From: Hysterangium stoloniferum
Taxonomy: Eukaryota > Basidiomycota > Agaricomycetes > Hysterangiales > Hysterangiaceae
Reading direction: 5' to 3'
Assembly (NCBI GenBank): GCA_015178975.1
Contig: WHVD01000287.1
Coordinates: 1 to 64,000, forward strand
Length of the DNA: 64,000 bases
The notes beneath the pieces are model-generated. The model was not told the origin of the DNA. It did no database searches and saw only the letters and a program-made list of their open reading frames with translations. The position numbers and the translations under genes are program-made. Within the stretch, counting starts at the first letter, position 1. Each line of letters begins with the position of its first letter. Of the stretch, positions 1 through 11,679 are shown piece by piece.

Positions 1-2454
1 TCCCTGACCGTCATCACCTATTTGCGGTGCATCATTGTTACTGGGTTCCAAATTATCCTCCTCATCAAGCAAAGCGGTGAGTTCAGAAGTGGAATCCAAA
101 TCTAATGAATATCAAAGTAAGTCGCCAAAAATAAATGACAGGGAACAAGGCTATCCAACCAGTTTCATCCCGTTTTCGTTTCCCTAGATGTAACTCTAAC
201 TGCTGTGCAAGAGTATTGGGGAGATGAAAGCTGGCCTGATTGTAGCTGTTCCACCAGTTCACCCTCAGATGCAGTATTCTGCATGGTGGACGGTACATCC
301 TCTTCAGATCCCACATGGTGGTCCTGGTGTTCCTTGACTGCCGATCCGACGCCATTATCATCGTCATTGGGTGTAGACAGAGCAGTGGGATTTTCAGACT
401 CTCGGAGAGCTGATGAGTCACGGGGAGATGCACAGGGAGGAGAGGAGACATTGTTGGAAGGAGACGGGGCATGGTGGGGAGGAGTGAGCGGGGTAGAAGG
501 AACACTGGGAGGAGCACCATCGTCATTAGGTGCAGGAAGAGCAGTAGGACCTTCAGGTTGCTGCTCCTCCCATTCAACGTCCTCCACAGTGGATGGGATA
601 TCCTTTTCAGATTCTACATCCATGTCCTGGTCTTCCTCGACTGCTGGTGAGACACCATCACCATCGTCATCGGGTGCAGGCAAAGCAGTGGGATTTTCAC
701 ACTCTTGGAGAGCTGATGAGTCAGGGGGAGGTGTACAGAGAAGGGATGAAACATTGGAGGGAGAATAGGGCATGGGGGGGAGTTGGGGGGGTAGAAGAAA
801 CACTGGGGGAAGGAAGACCAGGGAGAAGGAACATTGGGAGAAGGAACATTGGGAGAAGGAACATTGGGAGAAGGAATACTGGGAGAAGGAATGCCAGGAG
901 GAGAAGGTTCATCTGGGGAGTGAAAGCATCTGTGGGAGAATCATCCTCGTCCGATGATAACACCTGTGGGGCAGCCAACGGTGGGAGAATAGATGCTTTG
1001 GTAGAGTGGGAGGCAGTCAAAACTTGTGAGTTTTCTAGTCTCCTAGCCCTCAGCTCTCCTGCATGAGGCCAAGGCTCACGAGTGAAATGAACCTCAAAGT
1101 TAACGGTAGATATCGAATCTCGAACAGTTTTCCCAATCATCTGGGACACCACCTGAGTACCCTGTGTGCAGATGGCATTTTCAGGTTCATTTGCTACTAG
1201 ACAGGGGTCTTGAAGGTAGCCCAATATCTGAGACACTAAACACCATATGGTGCGCTCAGTATCCAAAATCATCCTTGATTTTGGTTGGGGTGTGGAAAGT
1301 GCATACTAATGAACAGTCACTTTCATAATATACCATCTAGGAAAATTACTCACTTCAGTGAGCTTATGCATCATGGGGAATTTATTGGATTGATGGAACT
1401 TTTGTAGGCAACAGCAACGGTCCAAGATAAATACTGGGCTATTTGCCAATGCCATGCATACTGGGAATTTCAGATTGGGAGATGTCTTGCTGTCTAAAAG
1501 TGTTCTAATGAAATCATTGATTTGTGTGCAGGGCATAATTTTCCTATGATCAAGGATTAGAAAATGGAAACAGTCCAAATGCCCATGCACTCACGGTAAT
1601 AACTGGTGAAAATTTGTCACATAGTCATTGTCCAATGACTGCAAGAAAAGAAAAGATTAAATCTAGATCTAAGTTACAAAAAGCACGAATACTCACTCTT
1701 AATAAAAACTCTACAGAGGATGCCAACCAAAAACAGTTTCCAGCCACATTGGTGACGTGAGCCCTGGCCTGTAATCGGACAGAGTACCATATTATACCGC
1801 TGTGCATCTTGTAGTTTTCATCTCCAATCGGAAGATGGTCTCCAGAATTTGAAATTTCCTGATTTAATAATACCATGTTTGATTCCTGCTCATCACCATC
1901 AAGGAGGTTCTCGGCCATATCGTCTATGAAGAGAGGAAGTCCTGGACTACGTCTTTTTGATTAACATTGTCAGACCCTAGATACATCTCCTCTGTGAAGA
2001 TGTCAACTCTGCTACTTTTCTTGTAACTTTGACTATGGGGATGTTCATGCAATTGGACATTCTGAGGAATAGGGTCACCAGAACTTGCCCAGAGTATACG
2101 GTCCGTAAAAAGCATCAAGAAGAGCCAAGTGGTGGAATGACCTTTGGGGAGAGAGGTGTGTGCTTTAAAAGAGCCAAGTCCAGCCTTACTCCTGAATTTA
2201 CGATTAAATCTCAGGTCATCTTCAATCTGATCCAATATACGGCCGCATTTCTTCAATAGAATTGACAAGCTCAGTCTCATCTTCCTTTGTACAGCTCTAT
2301 TCTGAAGCACAGTAACAAATAGTGTGCCTTTAGGCTGCTCCTTCCAGAATGCCACACTGAAAATCTCCGCGTAGAAAACACCATTGGCAGCCTGAATTGT
2401 ATAGGGAAGGTACTTGATATACAGGTTCTGCTGAAAGGACAGGTATATAGACAT
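1..2454 (-). CDS. unrecognised multi-exon gene, acidic Ser/Pro-rich C-terminal half, runs off window
   Basis: I do not recognise this gene. Minus-strand coding stretches separated by plausible 45-100 nt introns run from about 2454 down to base 1. They are 1924-2454, 1702-1922 (ends at a GTGAGT donor), about 1580-1620, 1360-1570 (ends GTGAGT) and 721-1266. From about 830 downward the product is low-complexity, rich in Pro, Ser, Asp and Glu, with two copies of a roughly 90-residue acidic module. A basic GKRKRDET stretch near 190-215 could be a nuclear signal. It is followed by a likely intron (about 133-190) and a further acidic exon that leaves the window at base 1. The frame changes between the two acidic modules and the basic stretch, so introns or frameshifts are unresolved. 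No start is assigned; the 5' end may lie near 2530 or 2810. It is possibly decayed, like its neighbour. Confidence 0.4.
262..830. repeat. internal tandem duplication (two copies of a ~270-300 bp coding module)
   Basis: Bases about 262-530 and 567-830 are diverged direct copies. Both carry the same order of landmarks: a cctcttcag/ccttttcag segment, a run of cat/atc triplets, gcagtgggattttcagactc or its variant, gagagctgatgagtca, then a G-rich tract. On the minus strand each encodes a module with a Ser-Ala-Leu start, an Asp-Asp run and a Val-Glu-Ser-Glu type acidic end. Confidence 0.7.
811..900. repeat. 15-bp G/A-rich minisatellite
   Basis: About five tandem copies of gaaggaacattggga with small changes. 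In the minus-strand frame of the neighbouring gene this gives a repeated Pro-Ser-Pro-Asn-Val type pentapeptide; in another frame it gives a hydrophobic Leu-Leu-Pro-Met-Phe pentapeptide. This marks a slippage-prone part of the disordered tail. Confidence 0.8.
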
Positions 2455-2843
2455 ATGAACAATGTTACCAAGAAGCGAATCCTTACTGGGTCTACCATGT
2501 ATTCTGAAAACTGGGTGGATGGATAGATTTCCAAAAGGTGCGGAGTGATGTTGGTGGAGATTTAAAAATCGGCCAGATAAGTGAGTCGCACATGACTGTG
2601 CGTGTTTAGTAGTAGTAATGTAGAATTCAGAGTTCTTAGAGAGAATATCATAGAATCATTACCAATTCCAATGTGCTCATCATGCAACAGATCACTAGCT
2701 ACTACCAGAGTAACCAAGGCACGTAAGTATAAGCTTAAAATGTCAAAAGGGGGATATATGTATAATATGTTCAATAGAAGGTATTGGGTATTCCACATGG
2801 GAAAAAACAACCAGTTCTTTAAACCATCTACATATATATAAAT

Positions 2844-5800
2844 CTACCATGATACACTCCCCGAGTCCTCTTCTCCAGTCTGCACGTGATTTACCCATCC
2901 GTTACGATCTGCAATATTTTTAACAATCGCTTCTTCTGTAGAAAGAACCAAGGAGTTCCTCCTTCCCCTCGCATGCAGGTTGAAATGTGGCTGTCTGTGG
3001 GCTCGAAATGCTATAGTCTGACAGCTTTGCAACTCTATCACTAATCCCAATTCCGGAAAGCATATGGCTCCCCCCTCCCAAGGTCTTTCTTCCTGACTAG
3101 GTCCAAATGGTATGTAAGTGAGATTAGTGATTTCGCATCCATTTTATCCTTGTGGCATGTCGTCACACACCCAAAATTCACCACAGCTCTGGTAAATGGC
3201 CAACCGAAAAGAACATGTCCTCCTGGTATTCTGTCGGCACATTCCATCAGGATTTTACATTCATCCGGGAAATATTCTTTGACCTGATTGGCTCTCAGTT
3301 TAATTCTAATCGACTCCTACCCATTAATTTTTACACACACCTCCAGTACTGGTGCCAAAAATTTATCCATGATCGGTTTTAATTCAGACATTATAGCCTT
3401 GGCTGACAATGCCTCTCGACTGGGGTATGGCAGTCTTTGAGCGACTGATGCCATATTTCCACGTGTTTTTGTTTTTCTTTTCATCAGAAGCTCCCCTGGA
3501 ATTCCAGCTGGAGCCCCATCTCCTACAGATTCATTAAGCCCTTGCCATATGAAGCTCTCAGGGAAGGCCACTTACCCGTTCTCCGTATCTATGGTATACA
3601 CTCCAATGCACTGCCCCACGACTGTAGTTTGCCACTTGACTGTTGAATGGCTCCGAGTATCGCTTTGAAAAGCATAATGCCACATTCTCATACAGGTCCA
3701 TCTTTTCCCTGGGCACTGTTTCTGCAGCAAGTACCATAATTTCCACACCTTGTGGGCTGACAATTTGAAAATGGTTCCTGAAATCACATCAGCAATTGTT
3801 CCAATAGCCACACACGCTCTTCTTACCTTGCTATCATCTCCGAGCTGATCCAAACGTATTCTTTATTATTTGACATCCCCGTCTGGCTTCCTGGGCCTTT
3901 GTACTGTCTCCCTAATTAGAGATCGAATTAAACCACTACTGAAAAGGGAATCCACACCCATTCATTGAGCTCTGAGATATCCTTTATCCTAGTGGCATTG
4001 GATGCCAGAGCGCGCTGATGCTCTGTCTTTGATGCCCAGATTTTCTCAGAGTACTTCCCTTCCTTGTTTGTGATTGGACAGTGCACTATCTCACACTTGA
4101 AGCGTCGACTTGACCCTGAATTCCCGGAACCTGAATCTCCTGAATCTGAACTCGTGGAAGCTAAATTCCATGAAACTGAATTCCCCCAATTAGCTTTTCC
4201 ATGAACAATTCTAATATAGGAACAGGAATTAAAGACCCATCATCATACTCATCTCAGGTCGCTCTCTCCTCTCTGTCTCCACCACTGGCCCTAGTCTAGA
4301 GGGCCACACATCTGATCGTTTGCATAGGTGAAAGTAACTGTGATTCCAATTTCATCTCGTAAGCTCAAAATGAATTTCCTCGACCAAAGTTTCACTCACT
4401 TTGCTTTTACACAACTCTTTAAAATAGAATCACATTCAACTAGGTTATTCCAATCAATGCCAACCCCCCTGAGGACGTATATTTGAGTTTGAGATGACAT
4501 GTATTTGATTCCTTCCACAATCACATTTCTTGCATGGTTAATGCTTGGATCTGCACAAAAAGATTAATTAGAATGGACATGCTTTCATCCTATCCCTCAC
4601 CGTCATCCTCATGGGGGCTTAAAAGCATATTCCCCAGTTCGTAGAACAATCTAAAGACCGTTTGCTTTTTGATAGTCTTCCACAGATCATTTTTCAACAA
4701 CAAGTATGTAATATGTATACTTCCTACATCCCAAATTAATCCTCATTTCATTGTTAAAAGATTTCAACCTTACCAGCCTGAACCAAATATAGGAGAATCT
4801 CTGCCTCACCACAGAGTGCCTTCACCAACTCCTTTTTTACTCTGTATCGGTCACTCCATTCTTTATAAATACCCTGTTTAGATTTTACGCCTTTGTGTAG
4901 ACTAACATGAACTCAGATAGGTGACAAAACAGAATGGGAGTGGCCTCACTCATAAAATTCTAGACCCAGTCTAACCAAGCATCCCATCTTCCACAACTCA
5001 ATTCCATCAGACAAGTCGGTCAGGGCGCTCAGCCTTTGTAAGAGTGGCCTTTGGTCGTCCGATTTAGACTCTTGCAAAGCCTCCGTGTGATCATTCATAT
5101 ATTTTCCAAGGTCTTCTTTTGTACATTCCTCTGCATTAATTTTCAATGAAAGCATCACCCGTGCAGCCCATTGTCTTGAAGCTTCTTCTCTATACTGATT
5201 CCCATTATTAGTCAGTTTTTTCCATATGCCAGAACCCAGAGAATGTGAGGCTCCAGTGGAGGTGGGTTGCCCCGGCCCAATGCCTCTACGAGTTGTTGGC
5301 AGTACTACATCTTGTATTAGAGTCCTTGTGGACTTTGTTGACTATTTGTCTTCTGTTTCTTCCTCTTGGGTCCTTTGGACAGTTCATGGCCTATGCTATC
5401 ACACCCGAGGTTCGTTGGGGGAGAGGGAAGGGGACAATTCTCCTCTGCCAATGTTTTTTCGGGTTCCAAACTTCTCTTGGGAGAATTGTTTTCAATTCTG
5501 GGCAACATGCCAACCATACCATAAAATGTGTCTGTCTCCTGCCCTTTAGCCAATAAGCGCTCATCCATCACTGTGGGGACCACCACCATTTGCTCCTCCT
5601 GAATGTCCTCCTGGGCGACCAAATTAGCAGTCACTGTAGATCCAGTGCTCTCATGTTGGAACCACCTTGACCAATCAGCACGATCAGAAGAGATGAGACT
5701 CCAATCTTGACTACCAAAACCCTTCTTTGGCCTTTCCTTTTTGCCTGAACTGTCAAGGATCCTAATAGTCACAGAAAGTCATGAGAAATGCCTGAAGGAA

Positions 5801-6103
5801 AACTCACCTATTTATATCCTTTAGGATGTTGTCCCACAGTGTCTGTGGCTCATACAATGGTAGGAAGGACCCCACTCTGTCTTTGGCAGTGAATGGTGTA
5901 AATTGGCCTGGATGAGGTTGATAGAGATGACTACATTCCGCAAAATTTTGGGAAACAGATGGGAGATGTTCTTCTGGATGGGATGAAAGATTACTGTGAT
6001 CATTCAAGGAGATCCGCAAAGAGAGAGAGGTCACCATCTGACATGGAAAGAAGGGTATGGAGGCTGGTGTGTGGGCACTAGTACAGGGGCAGGTGCCCTG
6101 CAT
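2844..6103 (-). pseudogene. decayed multi-exon gene with 2OG-Fe(II) dioxygenase core (TET/JBP-like)
   Basis: A spliced gene can be traced on the minus strand. Exons lie near 5812-6103, 5320-5764, 4960-5220, 4774-4873, 4601-4723, 4400-4550, about 4290-4355, about 3935-4210 and 3840-3890, then a coding tract down to the TAG at 2844. Donors and acceptors are canonical at several junctions, for example the 49 nt intron before the VEIMVLAAETVPREKMDLYE stretch. The C-terminal part (about 2860-3250) reads as a double-stranded beta-helix dioxygenase. It has VVNFGCVTTCHKDKMD with the iron-binding HxD, then CFPELGLVIELQ, then PHFNLHARGRRNSLVLS with the distal His and the 2OG-binding Arg. Family knowledge: fungal TET/JBP oxygenases share this order. 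The frame is broken by a shift near 3567, a TAG near 3317 and a shift in a G-run near 3070, so it is probably inactive. The oxygenase fold is more secure than the TET/JBP assignment, and the start codon is a guess. Confidence 0.6.
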
Positions 6104-6839
6104 TGACGCCCATCTCAGAGGGGTTCGTCTTCAAGAGTGGACATGGCGAGTTGTCATCCACAGGCGCTTCCTCTCTACCTCATTCTGTGAAGCTCGAATG
6201 GCGCTTGGAGCTTGACCAATTGATGGGACTTGATAAAAGGACTGGATAGTTGCAATTTTATGTATGATTATGTAAGATGTTTCAAAATTTCGAGGCCAAA
6301 AAATGGCTGCATAGCTACAATGTAGCAGATGGTGAATGAATGTTGGGATATATAAGTTAATACAATTCATGTAAAAGAGGGTGAGATTACTGAAAAACAT
6401 TCCAAGTAATTTGCTGCGCAATTTCTGTGGGAATTTTGGCCGTCATTAATAATCTCAATCTGATGACACTTGTGGGTCACATGGTAGTAATGCTAAAACG
6501 TCCACTTCGTATACCCTTGGGTGAACAATTTCCTCATTCAATGGCTTGTCTCAAAGAAGAAGAGGGCTGGTTTGCAATGGGAGAAACAAGCCCATGGAAT
6601 CTCACTTAAAATCTACGAGTCTGGTAGTGAATTTACCTGGGTTGACACTCACATGGGGGAAAAGACTGGCATCTATGCATGTCAGTATAGAAACGATTAT
6701 AGATAACCGGACTTTACCTGCTGTGAGCCCACTAACTGAGGGATGTACAAATATGAGGTGGGGTTGGAAACTGAATGGGAAGATAAATTGTAGTCTTATA
6801 AATAATAAAATTGTTGAGTTCATTGGATTATGATGTGAC
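6104..6839. other. no confident gene
   Basis: Upstream flank of the dioxygenase relic. A short minus-strand coding-like stretch (about 6131-6240, reading PSIGQAPSAIRASQNEVERK) may be another exon of that gene, but a stop separates it from 6103. The rest is AT-rich and shows no repeat or motif that I recognise. Confidence 0.4.
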
Positions 6840-7292
6840 TGCATTAAGAACAGCGGTGACATAGATTGACAAAACCCTTGAGGATAAAATCAATGAGAAC
6901 TTACATTAATTTTCTACAAGGCTTGAAAATGGGATGAGCACAGATGTGGATGAATGGAAAGAATGGCACACTATTGTTGAGGTTTGGGAGTAACTATTGC
7001 AAGAAAGATGAAAGTCATTAAAATAAAAGGTGTGGGAGAAGTGAAGGGGTTATTTGGAATTAAAGGAGAAAGGGGATACCACATTTTTAAGACATACTAA
7101 GATGGAGAGAATGAAAAAAAAAGGTGTCGAGTTCACTGCATTGCCCCTCACATTGACATGTTTGATCCCTGTAGCTACGGGGAGCGCCCATATGATGTCA
7201 CTACATTATGAATAGTTGTGACAGATTAGCAAAACACTTCAGGATAAAATCAATGAGAGGGTATCTATAAGGCTTGAAAATGGGAGGGGGAC

Positions 7293-7930
7293 TGTGAAGA
7301 GTGGTGGATTCTGACCGCTCAATATACGAAGAATAGTGTTTATTCAACTACTATTAGAGAGTATTGACCATCAGTACAATACTATAGATTACTAGACTGT
7401 TAGTACTAGTATAAGAACACACTGCATGCCTCAAGAGCAACGGTATAGTTGCTCGTGACGGCTTAGAACAGTAAGATAATGAGTTGACCTTTTACGGTAC
7501 AACTAGTAGCTAGAAATAAGTAAGATACTCAGCTAAAGACTGAGTATCTAGGATAGAGTGATAGTAGCGCAAGTCGACTACAGTGTCGACGAGCGCAAAG
7601 TCTTGAAAGCGGAACTCGACCTTAGTGGTTCGAGTCCAAAAGGCTATTAGTAGACTAGAGAATGCTACCCTTATGGTAGCTGAGATACTACCCTTGACAC
7701 CTCTCGCTATTCGACGTCTGAGTCGTTACGAGGTGGTGTCTGCTGGGTAAAAGTTGTCTGAGATTTCGTGCTGAGAGCGCCCATAGATATACACAAGACT
7801 TCGAACTAAGAAATACGGGTATGCTCGAAGATATAGAGAGTTAGGGAAAAAGAGTAAGAACTAAATAATAAAATACTATAATATATGTATTATTCCACAG
7901 TCCAATCATGATATATGCATACCCTTCACA
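7293..7930. mobile_element. solo LTR (TGTGAAG...CTTCACA family), TSD GGGAC
   Basis: The 638 bp begin TGTGAAG and end CTTCACA, forming a 7 bp terminal inverted repeat. GGGAC lies immediately on both sides (7288-7292 and 7931-7935). It sits inside a satellite unit, so it is an insertion left after LTR-LTR recombination. It has the same length class and ends as the copy at 10024-10623. No coding sequence is present. The parent family is probably Ty3/gypsy or copia but cannot be decided from an LTR alone. Confidence 0.87.
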
Positions 7931-10023
7931 GGGACGGTGATGCATGAATGGCAAAAGCGGCCCACTATTGTGGAGGTGGTGCACTCCATCATAAAGTCGG
8001 CTCACCCCTGTAAGCTACATGGGGGAGCACTGGGGCCGTATAATATCACTGCATTGGGAACAGCTGGCATAGAGATTAATAAAAGAGTGGATGAAACCAG
8101 TGCAAGCTGATCGTGATTTTTCACGAGGCATGAAAATGCGATGGATGCAGTCATGCATGAATGGGGAGAACAGCCCACTGGTGTTGAGGCTGGGAGTAAC
8201 TACGGAAAGAAAGATTAAAGTCATAGTTAGCACAGGAATTCATAAGCAAAAAGGGACTCATGTTCAAAAATGGGCTTCATGGTCAAATATAAAAGTTATT
8301 CCTCAGGCTACTTGGTTTGGTGTCCCAGATGCAGGGGAATAAAAAAGATATGAGGGGTACCCCTCATCATGATGTCATATAGTCCCTGTAGGCTATGCGG
8401 GGGAGCGCCGGGCCCATATGATGTCAGTGAACAGCTGTGATAGAGATTAATAAAACGAATGAATAAAAGGAATGGGAGCTTACCGTGATTTTGCACCAGG
8501 GGTGAAAATGAGATAAATGCAGTCATGCATGAATGGGAAGACCGGCCAACTAGTGTTGAGGCGGGGAGAAACTACGGAAAGAAAGATTAAAGTCATAGTT
8601 AGCACAGGAATTCGCAAGCAAAAAGAACAAGATGGGATTCACGTTCCAAAATGGCCTTCATGGTAAGATACGAACGTCACTCAGGTTACTTGGTTTGGTG
8701 TCCCAGATGCAGGGGAATAAAAAAGATACAAGGTGTACCCCTCAGCATGACGTCATATGGTCCCTGTAAGCTAAGCGGGGAGCGTGGACCCATAGGACGT
8801 CCCTGCAGTGTGAACAGCTGGGATAGAGATTAATAAAAGACTGAATAAAACGAATGCAAGATTACCCTGATTTTGAACCAGGTGTGAAAATGGGATGGAT
8901 GCAGTCATGCATGAATGGGAAGACCGGCGAGTGTTAGTAACTACAGAAAGAATTAAAGTCATAGTTAGCATAGGAATTTGTTGGCAAAAAGGACAAAATG
9001 GGACTCACATTCCAACCTGGCCTTTAGGGTAAGAGACGAATGTTACTGGGGCAACTTCGGTTGGCATCCCAGATCCAGGGGAATATCTTTTTTACGAGGT
9101 GTACCACTCAACATGACGTCATATGGTGCCTGTAAGCTAAGCGGGAGCACCAGGCCCATATGACGTCACTGAAGGTTGGACCGCTGTGATAGATATTAAG
9201 ACTGAATAAAACGAATGCGAGCTTACTGAGATTGTGTAACAGGGTGAAAATGAGATGGATGCAGTGACGCTTGAATGGGAAAACAGGCCCACTAGTGTTG
9301 AGGCGGGGAGTAACTACGAAAAGAAAGATTAAAGTCATAGAACTCGCAAGCAAAAAGGACAAAATGGGACTCAGGTTCAAAAACGGCCTTCATGTTAAAA
9401 TACAAATGCGACTCAAGCCACTTGGTTTGGTGTCCCAGATACAGGGGAATAAAAAAGATATCTGGTACCATGACTTCATAAGCTAAGCGGGGGAGCGCTG
9501 GGACCATCAAAATGGGACTCACGCTCCAAACTGGCCTTCACAGTAAGAGACGAATGTTATTCAAGCGAGTTGGTTTGGTGTCCCACATCCAGGGAAATAT
9601 CTTTTTTACAAAGTGTACCACTCAACATGACGTCATATGGTCCCTGTAAGCTAAGCGGGGGAGCGCCGGGCCAATATGACGGCAGTGAACAGCTGTGATA
9701 GAGATTAATAAAACGAATGAATAAAACGAATGCAAGCTTACCGTGATTGTGCACCAGGGGTGAAAATGAGATGGATGGAGTCATGCATGAACGGGAAGAA
9801 AGGCTAACTAGTGTTGAGGCGGGGAGTAACTACAGAAAGAATTAAAGTCATAGTTAGCATAGGAATTCGTAGGCAAAATGGACAAAATGGGACTCACGTT
9901 CCAAAATGGGCTTCATGGTAAGAGATGAATGTTATTGGAGTGACTTGGTTTGGTGTCCCACATCCAGGGGAATAAAAACGAGATACGAAGTGTACCACTC
10001 AACATGACGTCATATGGTCCCTG

Positions 10024-10623
10024 TGTGAAGAGTGGTGGAAGTTCTAACCGTTTCGTATTCTATAGAATATCGACCGTTTAGGTACGACACTAAGATGTAT
10101 TGACTGTCTAAGTCCAATACAGACTGGACGCGTATTGACTACTTAGTTCAATACGGTAGAGAGAAGTAGCTATCTAGAGTAAGGTAGAGAGCTAGTACGA
10201 ATGAGTAGAATTGACTGTTAAGTGCAATTCTGGGTGACTGCTCGAGTGTCAAGTAGAGTAACTAGAGAGTCGAATAGTAGAGTAGCGTGGATGTAGTCCG
10301 CGCGGGTTGAGGTAAGGATTGAGTTTCGACTAGTACAGTTCGAAACTCTGATTGAGTAAATAGCTAAAGCCCGTCTGTGACGGTCGAGAGGATACACCAA
10401 TCACAACTTACAGGACACTAACAGGTGTCTGGGTAAGTCGTGGTTGCGGTGTAAAAGTGTCTGAGTTTTAACTACGGGCGCTAGAATACATGAGTATGCG
10501 CCCACAAGAGTCGACGTACCATAGATGTATAATAAAATAGAGAGAAAACAGAAATAATAAAGGGAATATAGTAAGAGCTCATCCGACTATATTTCCTGAG
10601 TGTATTTCGCCGTACCTCTCACA
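10024..10623. mobile_element. solo LTR (TGTGAAG family), TSD CCCTG
   Basis: The 600 bp begin TGTGAAGAGTGGTGGA, as at 7293, and end CTCTCACA. They are bracketed by CCCTG at 10019-10023 and 10624-10628. The satellite sequence resumes exactly after the duplication (ggtccctg then taagctaagc), which proves the insertion point. Internal sequence is diverged from the 7293 copy, but shares gtgtctgggtaa..gtctgag..gcgcccac landmarks near its end. Confidence 0.88.
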
Positions 10624-11343
10624 CCCTGTAAGCTAAGCGGGGGAGCACTGGGCCCATATGATGTCAGTGAACAGCTGTGATAGAGATTAATAAAACGAAT
10701 GCATAAAATGAATGCGAGCTTACCGTGATTGTGCACCAGGGGTGAAAATGAGATGGATGGAGTCATGCATGAACAGGAAGAGAGGCCAACTAGTGTTGAG
10801 GTGGGGAGTAACTACAGAAAGAATTAAAGTCATAGTTAGCATAGGAATTCGTAGGCAAAACGGACAAAATGGGACTCACGCTCCAAACTGGCCTTCACAG
10901 TAAGAGACGAATGTTATTGTAGCGACTTGGTTTGGTGTCCCACATCCAGGGAAATAAAAAAGATACAAAGTGTACCACTCAACATGACATCATATGGTCC
11001 CTGTAAGCTAAGCGGGGGAGCGCCGGGCCCATATGTCATCAGTGAACAGCTAGAGATTAATAAAACAAATGAATAAAACGAATGTAAGCTTACCGTGATT
11101 GTGCACCAGGGATGAAAATGAGATGGATGGAGTCATGCATGAATGGGAAGAAAGGCCAACTAGTGTTGAGGTGGGGAGTAACTACAGAAAGAATTAAAGT
11201 CATCGTTAGCATAGGAATTCGTAGGCAAAATGGACAAAATGGGACTCACGTTCCAAAATGGGCTTCATGGTAAGAGACGAATGTTATTGGAGCGACTTGG
11301 TTTGGTGTCCCACATCCAGGGAAATAAAAAAGATACAAGGTGT

Positions 11344-11679
11344 GGCCTCAGGATTCAATTCCTCATGTTCTGCGATCATGACTCTGCATTTTTGAAATCT
11401 GTAACGTTCTCGGTGCATCTGATTCCAAGCGTTGACGAAGGCTTCCTGCAAGTTGATGGCGTAGGTCTGTAATCTTAGGCAAGGGACGGCAAGCTTCGTC
11501 TGGGTCCAGCGATTGAGGGAGAATAGGACGGGAGGCAATGGCCCAGGGGTGGCATTAGACCGCCAAAAAGGTACAGTGGTCAGTACAGCGGGAATTGGAG
11601 ATGGGGATAACGGGTTGAATTTACGTTCTTGTAAAAATCTTTCATGTTCTCCGTCCCTTTTCTTTATTCCTGACCTCAA
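11344..11679 (-). pseudogene. unrecognised gene fragment
   Basis: The minus-strand frame reads a plausible globular stretch, for example LNRWTQTKLAVPCLRLQTYA, followed by a Glu/Arg-rich helix-like segment. It then runs directly into satellite DNA at 11343, where the frame becomes repeat sequence. I do not recognise the family. The abrupt change suggests truncation by the satellite boundary. Upstream (11680 and beyond) no continuing exon is obvious. It could instead be a chance open frame, but its composition is unlike the satellite. Confidence 0.35.

Larger units (their letters stand above)
6840..11343. repeat. satellite array, unit ~378 bp, with degenerate left end
   Basis: Units are recognised by the landmark taagctaagcgggggagcg and a following gggcccatatgacgtca. 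The landmark occurs near 8009, 8388, 8767, 9131, 9480, 9647, 10627 and 11005. Typical spacing is 364-379 bp, with one unit shortened to 167 bp. Other shared landmarks are gtgatagagattaataaaa, gcaccaggggtgaaaatgag, gtgttgaggcggggagtaac and ttggtttggtgtcccaga. The portion before 7290 is a decayed version. Two solo LTRs (7293-7930, 10024-10623) interrupt the array. Short minus- and plus-strand open frames repeat from unit to unit and are by-products of the repetition, not genes. The array ends abruptly at 11343 against a gene fragment. Confidence 0.92.

Noticed and set aside
8091..9784. Many 60-90 codon ORFs recurring every ~378 bp as a gene family
   Set aside because: They are frames through satellite units, change length with indels and show no codon-level constraint.
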